A stretch of 64,000 nucleotides of DNA, from contig CM060733.1 in the NCBI GenBank assembly GCA_030704615.1, positions 45,880,001 through 45,944,000 on the forward strand, given 5' to 3'. Every line of letters starts with the position of its first letter. Position 1 is the first letter of the stretch. Shown piece after piece: positions 35,001 through 45,387 of this stretch. Position numbers and translations under genes: made by a program. Below the pieces are notes generated by a model that ran no database searches, was not told the origin of the DNA, and saw only the letters and a list, made by a program, of their open reading frames with translations. This DNA is from Takakia lepidozioides (taxonomy: Eukaryota > Streptophyta > Takakiopsida > Takakiales > Takakiaceae).

Positions 35001-38000
35001 CTATGTCTTCATGGTCCCTGGCCCATCACAAAAGGTAAGGAGAGCTTGGCCAAGCCTGAAGTAATCCAGCATTTTATTATTGAAAAGTAGAGAAAATGGA
35101 TATGCTGCACCTGTCCCTCGTTTCCATGAGGGTCTCCTCCAGCCAATCACGTGTGGCAGTGACATGTGCTAATCGCTCATTTGCAGTATGCAGCTTTGTT
35201 TGCCACTCGCTCACTGCCCTGCCCTCCTCCCTCTGCAGCCTCTCAAGTTCTGACTCACAAGCCTCTGCCTGCACACATTTACCCTTTCTGAGTAAAGATT
35301 CTGAAGAGAAAGAAGACTCGGAGAGACTAAAACATTGTACTGCAGAAAAGTATGTGAATGGACATTAATGTTTAGGTTGATCATTGACTACATTACACGG
35401 TAGGCATGAGGGCCATGTTGTGGTCAGAAAGTGTTTGTATGCAAAAGAAAATAGCAAGGTTTGGCACACCTTCGTGAGAGTGCCCCGTACTGCATCTTCA
35501 ATCTCAGCAGACGCTTCTTCCAGCCATTGTCCTCTTGACAGCTCTATCTGCATCAAAAATTTTAGCAAGGTGGATAATCAGTAAATGCTGCACAAGGACT
35601 CACTCACAAAAGAACAAACCTTAATAATAAAGGGTGGAAGCTGGGGAGAGTGCATGGAGGCACAGGAGGTACGATAAAGGTAAAGAGGAAATGGAGGACC
35701 TGATTGAATGGTTGGGTTATGGTTTGGTGTAGAATCATAAAAGGGTAAAATATGGCGAACCAAGTTGAACCCCCCTTGACCATGACATGAGTACCACACC
35801 AGTGACTGCCATGTAAGCAGACCTTCGCCAGGCGGGCCTTGATGTGGCAGCTGGAATGCTGTGCCTGGGGAACCCCATAAAAGAGCCTGGGTTAGTGGGC
35901 ACTCAGGTGGAAGCCCCAGTCAGCTGGGTGCAACTCTTTCCCAACCTCTATTTTCCCCTCGTTCTCTGGGAACCCTGGTGTATGGGGACAAGGTTGCAGC
36001 AAGTATAGTACTGAGTGTTTGTTGGTTGGTGGGGTTTGGACACCAGGGGGATTCTCAAAAGAGATTTGGCACTTGCAGGTGAAGAATCAGCAAAGAATGG
36101 GCTGTGGTAAGCCCACCTACTGGCCTATACTGCCAAAGTCAGGACGCCATGAATACTCAGATTCCTGCCATCACAAGAGCTAAGGAAGGCTGAGAGAAGA
36201 GTACCTCTTTCTCTAATTGTTGTTGTCTTTCTTTTGCTGTTCGGAGTGCGGCCTCACTATGCCGCAGCTGCAAGGCATTTGCAAACCATGAACAGCATCA
36301 GCCTCGAATCGACCAACAATTCAGCAATGAGAAGGTTCGACTGAAAAGTGGTTTACAAGAAATGGAGCACTGCACCATGTCCTATACCAAATGAATCTAG
36401 TACTACTGCACAAAGAGGAAAATCTGTTCCAAGATGCCAAAGTGGCAGACCAGAATAGATCTTGTGCCTTGTTGAGACAGAAGCGTAAGAACTGGATTGG
36501 ATGGTCAGGAGCACAAAAACATCCGGCAACTGAATTTTGGTCTATAAGCATGATGCTCTATGCTGTACACAGCATGAGAACACTCTTCGAATACTGATAT
36601 ATAAACTTATGGAACAAACATGCCAAGTCTTCCAAGTCAATGTGTGCCACAAATATAGACAGTGAGGTGCAATATAGTCATGCTTCCAGCTGTCAAATCT
36701 AGGTGATGTACATTTGAGCCTGGTTTCTACATTAAAATGCCCTAGAGAGAGAGAGAAGGATGAAACTACAGTGTTCATGGGGAGAGGGGCTTCAGGGGAC
36801 AGGGGAGTGTTTTAGTATTCTTGATGGGACATTTCCTTCTTCATTCTTTCCACATATTAAAGGGAGCGCAATAGAATGGGCTGTGTAGGAAGCCAACGAG
36901 AGGGCACACAGGAGATGAGTGCACAGAGAATGCATACTCAATGGCTATAACACCTTCATTAGAAAGACCATGTTGTCTGCCGTCACACGTGCCACCACCT
37001 GCCAGCATAAGCAATACACGTAGAGAATAGATAATGAGAGAGCACAAAGAAACAGAGTTTCACTGTTCATGGTCTGCAGTAAGGGACAGAACAAAACAAT
37101 GACAAGCACAGGAGGTCCACAGTAGAGCCAAGGGAACACCAAAAGAGCATATAAAGTACCCCAGACATTGCTTGGAGACAAACAGGCTCCTCTCAGGTGG
37201 TACATAGTTCATAGTGGAAGAGAAGGCTAACCTCTTTGTAGCGTTCAACTTGAGCTGAAAGGGTGGAGGGATTCTTCTCAGCAGAATGGTCATTAGCCAC
37301 AGCCTTGAACTCTTTTCCTTTCTTGAACTTTTCTAGCTCTTGCTTCAGCTTCTCCTTCTCTGATCTGTAAACCCCACCTTCACCTTTCCTCCACATCAAA
37401 AGCAAGCAACCTCTGGTTTTCTCCTTCCTGATCTTCCTCTCTTTCCTTATCTAGACAAGGCTCACCACCTTAAAAGAAGCTCTTGAAGTTGCATACAAAT
37501 ATGAAAGGTGTGGTGGCTGGTTGTTGGGGACCCCACTTTTCTGTTTTTCCTATTTTGCTTTGTTACGTGAACTCTTTGTAAAACGTCCACAGGAAGCTCA
37601 AAGAGCTTAAGGGGCAAGGGAAAGCATGAAACAAGAAAGAGAGCCCTCCACAAGAAGCCCAAAATGGAAAGTAGCAGATATAGGAAATACACTATATTAC
37701 ATGCATAGAAAGAAACAAATGAAATGAATTGGTACTTTATAACATCCGCGGAAAGCTCAAAGGGCTTATGGGACAAAAGGGAAAAACAAGAAAGAAGAGA
37801 CAAAACCACAGCCAAAGCAGCCCAAAAGCAACTACTACTCAAGGGAGTGCCTAAGGGTCAAAGCCTCATGCAGCTAAGCTGCCAAGCATCCTTGCAATGG
37901 AAGACTGACAAGAATAGACAGTTGTTGAATCTCCCACGGATCTCATAGTATAGAGGGCAATAAAAGAAGAAGAGTTCTTCAGTTTCGATTTCCTGGTTGC

Positions 38001-41000
38001 GCGGAGCACGCTGGGCATAGGCGATCTTCCTGTTGCAGGTTTTCCCATCTACCAGTCTCTATCCATAGATAGTGCGAGCCCACCCTGAACCGCCCCAACG
38101 CCCTCAGGAGGGAGGGAGGTAGCGCCGAAAGGTAATTGGGCCGTAAGATTCTATCGTCACGGAGAACCAAGAATATCTCCCAATAGAAATGGAGAAACAA
38201 ATGAAATGGTACTATATAACGACAAAGATCTAAGAAAGAAACTTCATAACGTCCATAGGAGAGAGAGAAGAACTGAACGAAGTTTATTCCAACCAGGGAA
38301 GAGACCCACTTGCCCCTTACTAAGGATGTTTCTAAGCCAATTATTGCAAGAAACCTCAAACCTGAGGCTGGAGATCTCCAACAGATGCTTTTCCCGCTCC
38401 GCCTCCTTCACACGCACTTGCTTCACAACCCAATCCAATATTCTCTACTTCAACTTCCCACACCATAGTGATGTAAACAGTCACTTCCGATTTCCTTCAG
38501 GATTTGTCCCTGTCAAATCGGTCCAGGACAGAGAAACTGGCAAAGCTGCAATTTGTGAGGGTTGGAGAAGGGCACACTGTTCAGTACCACTCCTGACTTG
38601 CTTGGCCTCATGTGAAGCTAGCATTTGGCTGGAGGCATCAGGTATTTCTCTGAGGTGATATTTTGGTTGTGAGGTGAAGCTAGGAAGGTGGAGGAAGGTG
38701 AAGCTAAAGACATAGAAATACCTGAAGGTGCTACGTTTGTGAGGTACTAGTTGACAGTGATTTGGAAAGTGTAGGTAAAAGAAAGTGGTAGAACTCACCT
38801 TCAAGGCATCCATGGTGCCCTTCTTGGCCATCTCTGCTGCCACTTTGGCCGCTTCAAGGTCAGTAAGCATTGTGTCTTTCACATCCTCCTCCTCTCGCAG
38901 CCGTCCCAAAGTTTCCTGCACCCATGCGAACAAGTGCGGTAAGGTTGGACATTTTCAATGCACCAGTAGAAGTCTAAGATCTCCAACATCCCAGCACTTC
39001 CCCTCCGGGACGTACCAGGATACCCACAATTTTCTGTTTCTGCTTTCTGCGGATACTAATAAATTTTTCTTCTGTTCTCTTTATCTTGTCAGGGCAATGT
39101 TTTGGGGATTTTTTGACAATTTGGGTTTTCTTCTTAGTCCTGTGGGCCCTCAGGGCCCCCAAGGACATCATAAATATTTCTTTCTTTCATTAAGGTTTCA
39201 AGCACTGCTGGTATGCTCGAGTGTGCAGCCTTTTGAGCGCAATGGACTCTCTATTGCTTCGCTATTGCCACAAAATCCAGAAGGGGTGGAAATCACATCC
39301 AAACAGGATCGCAACAGACTCATTAGAAGGGAACTTATGGAACTACTTGGAAGCAATCTCACAACAAAAACTCCATTTCTATCGAGAAACATTCTTGGTT
39401 CTCCGCGATGATAGAATCTCGCGGCCCACTTACCTTTTGGCGCCTTTATCTCCTTCCCTCCCGAGGGCATTGGGGTGGTTCAGGGTGGGCTCCCACAATC
39501 TACGGATAGAATGTACTCATAAGACATTGTTTGCCGTAGCCTTGTGGCCATTGACCCCGCGCCCAGTTTGAGCGGAACATAAAGGGACAGAAACTACCTT
39601 TGTCAGGGGCTGACGCCGGTAGTATGATTTACCTTGGAATAAACAGTTGATCCGAGATTTCCAGATATCTCTTATATATATTGACAATGACCCCCTGCCG
39701 CCAGCGAAAGGGGGATTTCAGTCCTCCATATAAGGTTAAAGAAGGTTCTGAAATGCCCACAAAGAGGTCCTTCCTACTCACGCTGCCCTTCAATTTCAGT
39801 TTCAGCCAGATACTGTGCTCATACCGCAAATTCCTTGTTGATAATTTCACAATTGTCACACAAGAAATCTTGGACAAAGAAGCCAACACCTTTTTGCCCA
39901 CGCTTGGCAGAGGTCACCTTAAGCACACACATCTTGCCAAACCAACGGTAGCCGTTGACATCTCCAACCAGTTTGTCCGACGTTTCCCATGTCTCTTGCC
40001 CAGCACAGAATACCATTTGACTGAAGAACTTGTCCCGCTTCAAATTGTTTCCTTTGGTTAGTCAACCCCGAGAAGTTGAAAGTGCCCAGCCGCAAGCCAG
40101 CCTTTTGCATATGGATTGTTTGCCGTCTAGGGAGCCTATGATTGCTCCTGGACGACCAACCGCTCTGCAAAGGGGGATCAGTTGCCCCATGTGTAGATTT
40201 TGGGCGTCTAGAGTAAACCTTAAGGATTGGCAAACCATTCAGAGTGCCAAATCCTTCAGGCGAAGATTTAATTCTTCTAGAGTAAACCTTAAGGATTGGC
40301 AAACCATTCAGCATGCCAAATCCTTCAGGCGAAGACTTAATTCTTCTAGAGTAAACCTTAAGGATTGGCAATCCATTCAGAGTGCCAAATCCTTCAGGTT
40401 CCTGACGCTCAGCCTCAGCACACATAGGGCCAACTAACCTGTCTGGCTGCTTGGTATCAATCTCTTCCAGGGCTTCAAACAGGTTAGAAACTTTCAAGTT
40501 GAAGTCCCCACACTTGACTGTCTTCCTAGAGCGCCTCATTGAATCACCAATGTCTAAGACCGCCCTCGAACCAGTCAAGGGGCGAATTTCTTTGAAGCTG
40601 ATTTGATATGAGATTCTATTTGTAGCAGATTTAGGGAATGAAACCTTCAAAGTACCTCTGTTCTCCAATCTTGAGATGGTGCCATTAGCCACATAATCCA
40701 AGCCTAAGCTGGAGCAGGTAGTTTTAAAGGACACATCGTCCATCCTGGGATTCACCCCAAAAACTACACATGAAGCTCTAGATTTGGCATAAGTAACCAT
40801 TTCCCAGGAATCACCCTGAGTAGTGTTATTATCGGAGTGGCCAAATATTTTTTCTGTATTCGCAAGCTGTAAGCCCTAGCCCAAGTGCCGAGCATGCTAG
40901 ACAGAGCATGCAACTGCCCATTTTGGGCGGACGGGCTGCCCCCAAGCGGTAGGGGTCCGCTTGTTACCATTCAGAGATCATCACTCCAAAGGAGCTCCAG

Positions 41001-43566
41001 GGAATGGCCCGCGTAGACATGTTCTAAAGAGGGAGAGGCCCCAGACTCTCCAACTAAATCCAATGTACTACCTTACCCAAAGCAGAGTGCTTCAGGTCAA
41101 AACAAGCCAAGACACGTCGCAAGGCCGGTATTTAGTCACAGAGACATTTATCTACTCCCATTTCAAGTCCACCCAATGTCGATAGGCTTCCTAGAGGGCA
41201 GGGAGAGATTGTACTCATAAGACGTTGTTTGCCGTAGCCTTGTGGCCATTGACCCCGCGCCCAGTTTGAGCGGGAACAAAAGGGACAGAACCTACCTCTG
41301 TCAGGGGCTGACGTTGGTAGTAAGACTTACCTTCATATATAGAATTAATCCGGGTTTTCCAGATATCCTCTAGAAATCCCTTCACACAAGCATCAATCTG
41401 CTGTGTGTGATTTGCCCAAAAACTAGGCCTCAGGATGGCCTGGGCTTTTGGCTAAGCCTCGAGACTTTCAAAGTTGGTAAACAGGGGTACAGGCACAATT
41501 CCCTTGATAGATTTGAAGAGAGCGTCTCTTTGGTGAGAGAACCCCGGACAGTGTATCAGAAAATGAATACTGTCTTCAGATTGCCCATACAACGGGCAAT
41601 TGCACTCTCCCTTTCCTCTCTGCAGGGCAGGGAGAGAGACTGACAGATGGGAAAACCTGCAACGGGAGGACTACCTATGCCTAGCTTGCACCGGGCGCAA
41701 CCAGGAAATTGAAACTGAAGAACACTTCTTCTTTCAGTGCCCTCTATATAATGAGATCCGTGGGAGATTCCAAGGTCTATTCCGTGGAACTCAATCTCTC
41801 ACTGAAGTCTTCTACTATGAGGATCAGAAATGCTTGGAGCTTACCTGCATGAGGCCTTGACCCTTAGACAATCCCTTGAGCAGTAGTTGCTTTTGGGCTG
41901 TTTTTCGGCTCTGGTTTTGTTTCCTCTCTCTTGTTTTTTTCCATTCCGTCCCATAAGCTCCTTGAGCTTTCTGTACCATTTCATTTAATTTCATTCACTT
42001 CATTTCTTTCTCTCTAGTTCCACTGTATCCAGAGCATGCGCAAGTCCTCTTTATTGTCGCTGTCAAGAGGCTTTCAGCACAAACTTCTGATACAGTTAAT
42101 GCACTCCAGTTGACAGGACCAGAGTAGTTTATCAACAGAAGAAAACTATAAATCTGAACTGAGGTGAACAGTTTATGCTACAGTTGTAGTGTCTAGTTTG
42201 CTCTTAAATTGTACCTGCATTTCATTAGCAACCGCATCCATACGCTGCAACACCTCCATCTGAGACACATCAACCCAGCAATCATGCTCAGAAAGAAATA
42301 CTCGCTAGTACTGACAAATAATGCCATGCAAAAGAGCACAAATTGAAGCAAATGGGCTTGGGATAATTATTCCTCCCCTGTTCTCAATCAGTCCATAAAT
42401 CCCAGGGATGACAGAATGTTAGTCTTGCTGGAGGTGAAGTAGTGCAGAGAACTCACATGAGCCCCTTGGGAAACTTCAAGCTTGTCTTGCAGACCATTCA
42501 TCCTCTCTTTGAGCTCCACCATCTAGCACCACAAGGATGACCATTCCCATTCTCAGAATCATGTTGATGGATTGGTTATAAGAGCTTGCCTTGGTACAAA
42601 GGAAGTCAATAGCCTCTTTGGGCTTCGTGTGCATGTTGTTAGATCTCTTCTTTCTATCACCCTCCTTCCAAGGGATGTAACCTTTTCCACAGTACCATTA
42701 TTTTGAGATTACAAAGTGAGACCTCTCAATGACTTCATACCACTGAACCAATTGCTGTTTCGGTAATGCTCATCTTCTTCCTCTCACAGTGAAGGCCTCA
42801 AGAACTACTTGCTCAACACACATGGCTCCGACTCTATGTGAATTATCTGCCTATCTCATTAATCTTGTTCTTGCATATATCTCCAGCAGTATATATCCTG
42901 CTTTTGTTACTGTTCCCTAACCTGGCCACACTGTAAAACAAGCAATGAAATAACAGCACTTAGGGATGAAGTGGCGGAAGTACATGGTTATTTAGTAAAT
43001 GCAGGTGGCGTAAAGCTCGGCCCAGTCGGCTCACAGCTTTCTTCACTGACACCTTCCTCCGTGCCTCATTATTCTGTCACAAGCTTCCCTCACACTAAAG
43101 TTTGAACAGGAGAAAGGCACTGTCACCACTTTATAGTACAGGAGTATGCCAAGATGTCATTTTCTAAAGGACTTTTCTGGTCCCCATGGTTGCCTCATTG
43201 GGCAACCTGGTCATGGAATATAAGAATGTGGGAGTGTGGGGAAGGATATGAACCGGACAAATCGGGCAGAAGGTAAGAGGAGAGAGATCCATACTCAATC
43301 TGTACTTGCAAGTTCTTAAATGAGGGTTTGGTGGAAAGGGATTGTGAGGAAAGGGAAAAAAAGGAAATTTAACCTCCAATGATCTACAGCAGAACTCTTG
43401 AGATGCATAAAAATATATAACAGGGAACAGGGTTGCAGTATAGCTGCCATTCATCACTTTTAGTAGAGGAAAGTCTGACCTGACCAAAAGGATGACTGAT
43501 ATTCGAGTCTGCTTCTTGCAGAACTTTTAACGCTTCCTTCAGATTGAAGGATACCTCCTCTGCCAC
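32028..43566 (-). CDS. long coiled-coil protein of many short exons, unidentified, 5' end not found
   Basis: Short minus-strand exons chain with matching phases and GT-AG sites: 43566-43480, 42522-42457, 42259-42215, 38915-38799, 38420-38362, 37364-37232, 36998-36954, 36267-36205, 35547-35470, 35268-35111, 34540-34414, 33791-33744, 33460-33332 and 32624-32564. Phase-2 junctions at 38362/37364 and 35111/34540 both restore an Arg codon. The roughly 400 residues seen are almost all charged heptad-like helix (EREKHLLEISSLR, EKEKLKQELEKFKKGKEF, ERLQREEGRAVSEWQ, KKEKEVERLLAALDSA). A last exon from about 32088 is possible, ending near 32028 or slightly lower. The 43566 exon may extend to about 43605 (SASKWDKQ). 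A golgin- or TMF-like tether is one possibility, but no diagnostic domain is visible. LINE pieces lie in the introns. Confidence 0.7.
32920..32995 (-). mobile_element. LINE 3' UTR fragment
   Basis: Minus-strand GAGCTTCCTGTGGAC followed by CATTTCATTTCATTTC matches the 3' ends near 37560-37770 and 41950-42000, the tail of the same LINE family. Confidence 0.6.
37560..38360 (-). mobile_element. 5'-truncated LINE, 3' ORF2 end and 3' UTR
   Basis: Minus frame 38360-37979 encodes FLVLRDDRILRPNYLSALPP, RALGRFRVGSHYLWIETGRW and CPAC, the cysteine-bearing C-terminal region of plant LINE ORF2 proteins. It is followed to about 37560 by a 3' UTR with GTCCCATAAGCCCTTTGAGC and CATTTCATTT tails, two tandem versions of which are present. 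Inserted in an intron of the coiled-coil gene in the same orientation. Confidence 0.75.
39185..39512 (+). mobile_element. LINE ORF2 C-terminal fragment, plus sense
   Basis: Encodes FLVLRDDRISRPTYLLAPLS and RALGWFRVGSHNLRIE, homologous to the minus-strand copy at 38.0-38.3 kb. It breaks off exactly where an oppositely oriented LINE fragment begins at 39513. Confidence 0.75.
39513..40970 (-). mobile_element. LINE fragment: ORF1-like segment fused to endonuclease, RT deleted
   Basis: Minus frame 40800-39919 (293 codons) starts with an unrecognised basic region. Three 23-residue repeats follow, then LRLGTFNFSGLTNQRKQFEA, like the start of an APE-type endonuclease. Frameshifted continuation gives NGYRWFGKM and GQKGVGFFVQDFL, also endonuclease-like. 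Near 39690 the sequence jumps to RDIWKSRINCLFQGKSYYRR and GRGVNGHKATANNVL, which in the 47-kb copy lies after the RT, so the polymerase is missing. The fragment ends at TGTACTCATAAG (39513, plus-strand reading), the same terminus as other copies. Confidence 0.7.
40207..40398 (-). repeat. 69-base tandem coding repeat in the LINE ORF, about 2.8 copies
   Basis: Starts at 40207, 40276 and 40345. Each unit encodes 23 residues beginning SPEGFG and containing LNGLPILKVYSRR. The copies differ at only a few bases and keep the frame, so the amplification is recent or was under coding constraint. Confidence 0.9.
41211..41400 (-). mobile_element. LINE post-RT fragment with the common 3' terminus
   Basis: Minus translation reads ANHTQQIDACVKGFLEDIWK, RINSIYEGKSYYQRQ and GRGVNGHKATANNVL, homologous to 39513-39690 and 47085-47290, and ends at the same TGTACTCATAAG boundary. 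Confidence 0.7.
41407..42000 (+). mobile_element. LINE ORF2 C-terminus and 3' UTR, plus sense
   Basis: Frame 41600-41860 encodes DRWENLQREDYLCLAC and ETEEHFFFQCPLYNEIRGRF, the CxxC...H...C zinc-knuckle-like end of plant LINE ORF2. It is followed by a 3' UTR with GTCCCATAAGCTCCTTGAGC and a CATTTCATTTAATTTCATT tail. Confidence 0.8.
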
Positions 43567-44734
43567 CTGTTTATCCCATTTTGACGCGCTCTCATTGAAA
43601 ATCTAGATCCGTCTTCTGGTATCCATAAGGACATCTGTGCAAAGCACTTATTCCCTCGTGCATCCTCATTTGCATTTAACGTGACAAACATTTCCCCTTG
43701 GCCTTCTTTGAGTACAAACTTGTCGTTATCCTAAAGTGGCCTTCTCTAGTCATTTGTCAGCTGAATTGTGATAAATACTGGTCTCCTTTTCTCAAAATAC
43801 GGTACTTTATCTGTTCCTCGTCATCTTCTCGTCTTTATTAGCAAATGAAAGAACGAAGAGAGACAATGACGCAGCTTCTTCATGAAAAAACAGCTGCTCC
43901 TGCCAAAGCATCTATTGAAAAAGTCCTTTGCTTTCAGCATTATGACATAAAATGGAGAGGCCGAAGAGGTATGATCACAGCAAGGCAATCTGAGTATATA
44001 CTAGTGCTCTCCATACTTGTAATTTTGCAAATGCAACAACATAGGTAGCCCAGCTACTTCTCACTTGAACTCCTCAGGGTAAATTACGTCAACAAAGATC
44101 TACGAAATCACCGAGGATTTCATCAGTGTTTCCTCAGTTTAGCGTTGGCGATTAGTGCGTCAGTCCCCCATTGCGTCCGAGCTCGTTACATATTCATATC
44201 ACCTTACTACTACTAAAACGGTCTCATTCAGTGCTGTCTATTAATTGAATGGTGGCCGGTTCTAGATTGAAACTTCGTAGTTTGAAAATGAGATGAAGTG
44301 TTTAATGTTTGGATGCTTAATCTCTTTCTGGAATATTTCTACTGTTTGGTATCAGAGTTTTACGTTGAACTGTACAAACTTGTGAGTTGTTTTGGACAAT
44401 AGCAACAGAAAACCTAAATGTGTCACTGATTCGAGAGTTATTCGAGAACATCACTTTGTTGGTTCACGTAAAACCACACCTCCTCATAGTTCTGAGCAAG
44501 ATCTGCGAGACGGCTAGATATGCATTATTATGGGTAATTAGACAAAGAAGATTTCGAAAGCCGATTTTCAGATAAGAATGTTGCAGTACGAGCATTTTAT
44601 GTTTCATGGTTAAAGAGACAGGCAGAAAGGAGGAGCAAGGGCCGAACATCGTGCAAGTGGTTCCATGTCTTATCAACGGATGCAAACGTGTCTGTATCGA
44701 GCTTCCTGCAGATTGGAGCTGCCATTGGCTGTAG

Positions 44735-44785
44735 AGGCTGCACACCTCTGGCCACAAGGCTACAGCAAACAAAGTCTTATGAGTA
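44735..44785 (+). repeat. short copy of the LINE 3' terminus
   Basis: GGCCACAAGGCTACAGCAAA, continuing to CTTATGAGTACA, is the LINE 3' end in plus orientation, opposite to the 39.5, 41.2 and 47.1 kb copies. Confidence 0.7.
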
Positions 44786-45114
44786 CATTCTCAACCCTAG
44801 CTACAAACAGGACCACATGACTCGATGTATGTCTTTTTTCAAGGAGGTACGGCAGCTAGAAAGAGGTGAAACTCAGGGAAAGGAAAGACACAGTGTAAGG
44901 GTTAAAAGAACTCGAAAGTCGGCCGGCCCGCATAACCTAGGATCTACAGTGGGAGAAAGATGAATGAAAACGGAATATCGAGGGAGGTAGGCAGAGAAGC
45001 AGAGGTCGCCGAAAGAGCGGGAGACAAATTAAAATGGAAAAACACAGCAGAGAACCCAAAGACTGGTGGAACTTTGAAGAGCACAGCAAGAACCCAGTGG
45101 AGAAAGAGACATGT

Positions 45115-45297
45115 CTAGGGTTAGGGTTTTAAAAAAAAAAGGGTTTAGAGTTTAGAGTGCCGGAAAATGGAAAACAAAAGAAATAATATAAGACCTCATC
45201 GTCGTTTTCTCTTGCCCAATCTGCCCGAATTTCCTTCGCAAAACAAAAATAAAAAAATAGCATAACTGTACATTGTCGTGTATTACGGTTAGGGTTT
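45115..45297. promoter_or_regulatory. telo-box-like motifs upstream of RRP40
   Basis: GTTAGGGTTTT at about 45119-45130 and TTAGGGTTT at 45289-45297 are the complement of the plant telo-box AAACCCTAA. Telo-boxes are known in promoters of plant ribosome-biogenesis and translation genes. The second lies about 90 bases upstream of the RRP40 start codon. Confidence 0.55.
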
Positions 45298-45387
45298 AGA
45301 GCTCAAGGACACTACTCCTGTCTCCCTCTATGCTCGAACATCCCAACGTTCGTCGATGAGTAGGCGTGGCTTATGAAGGAATAGGCG

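Noticed and set aside
44349-44361. TTGGTATCAGAG as an LTR primer-binding site
   Set aside because: No CA end just before it and no LTR-like repeat nearby; isolated match.
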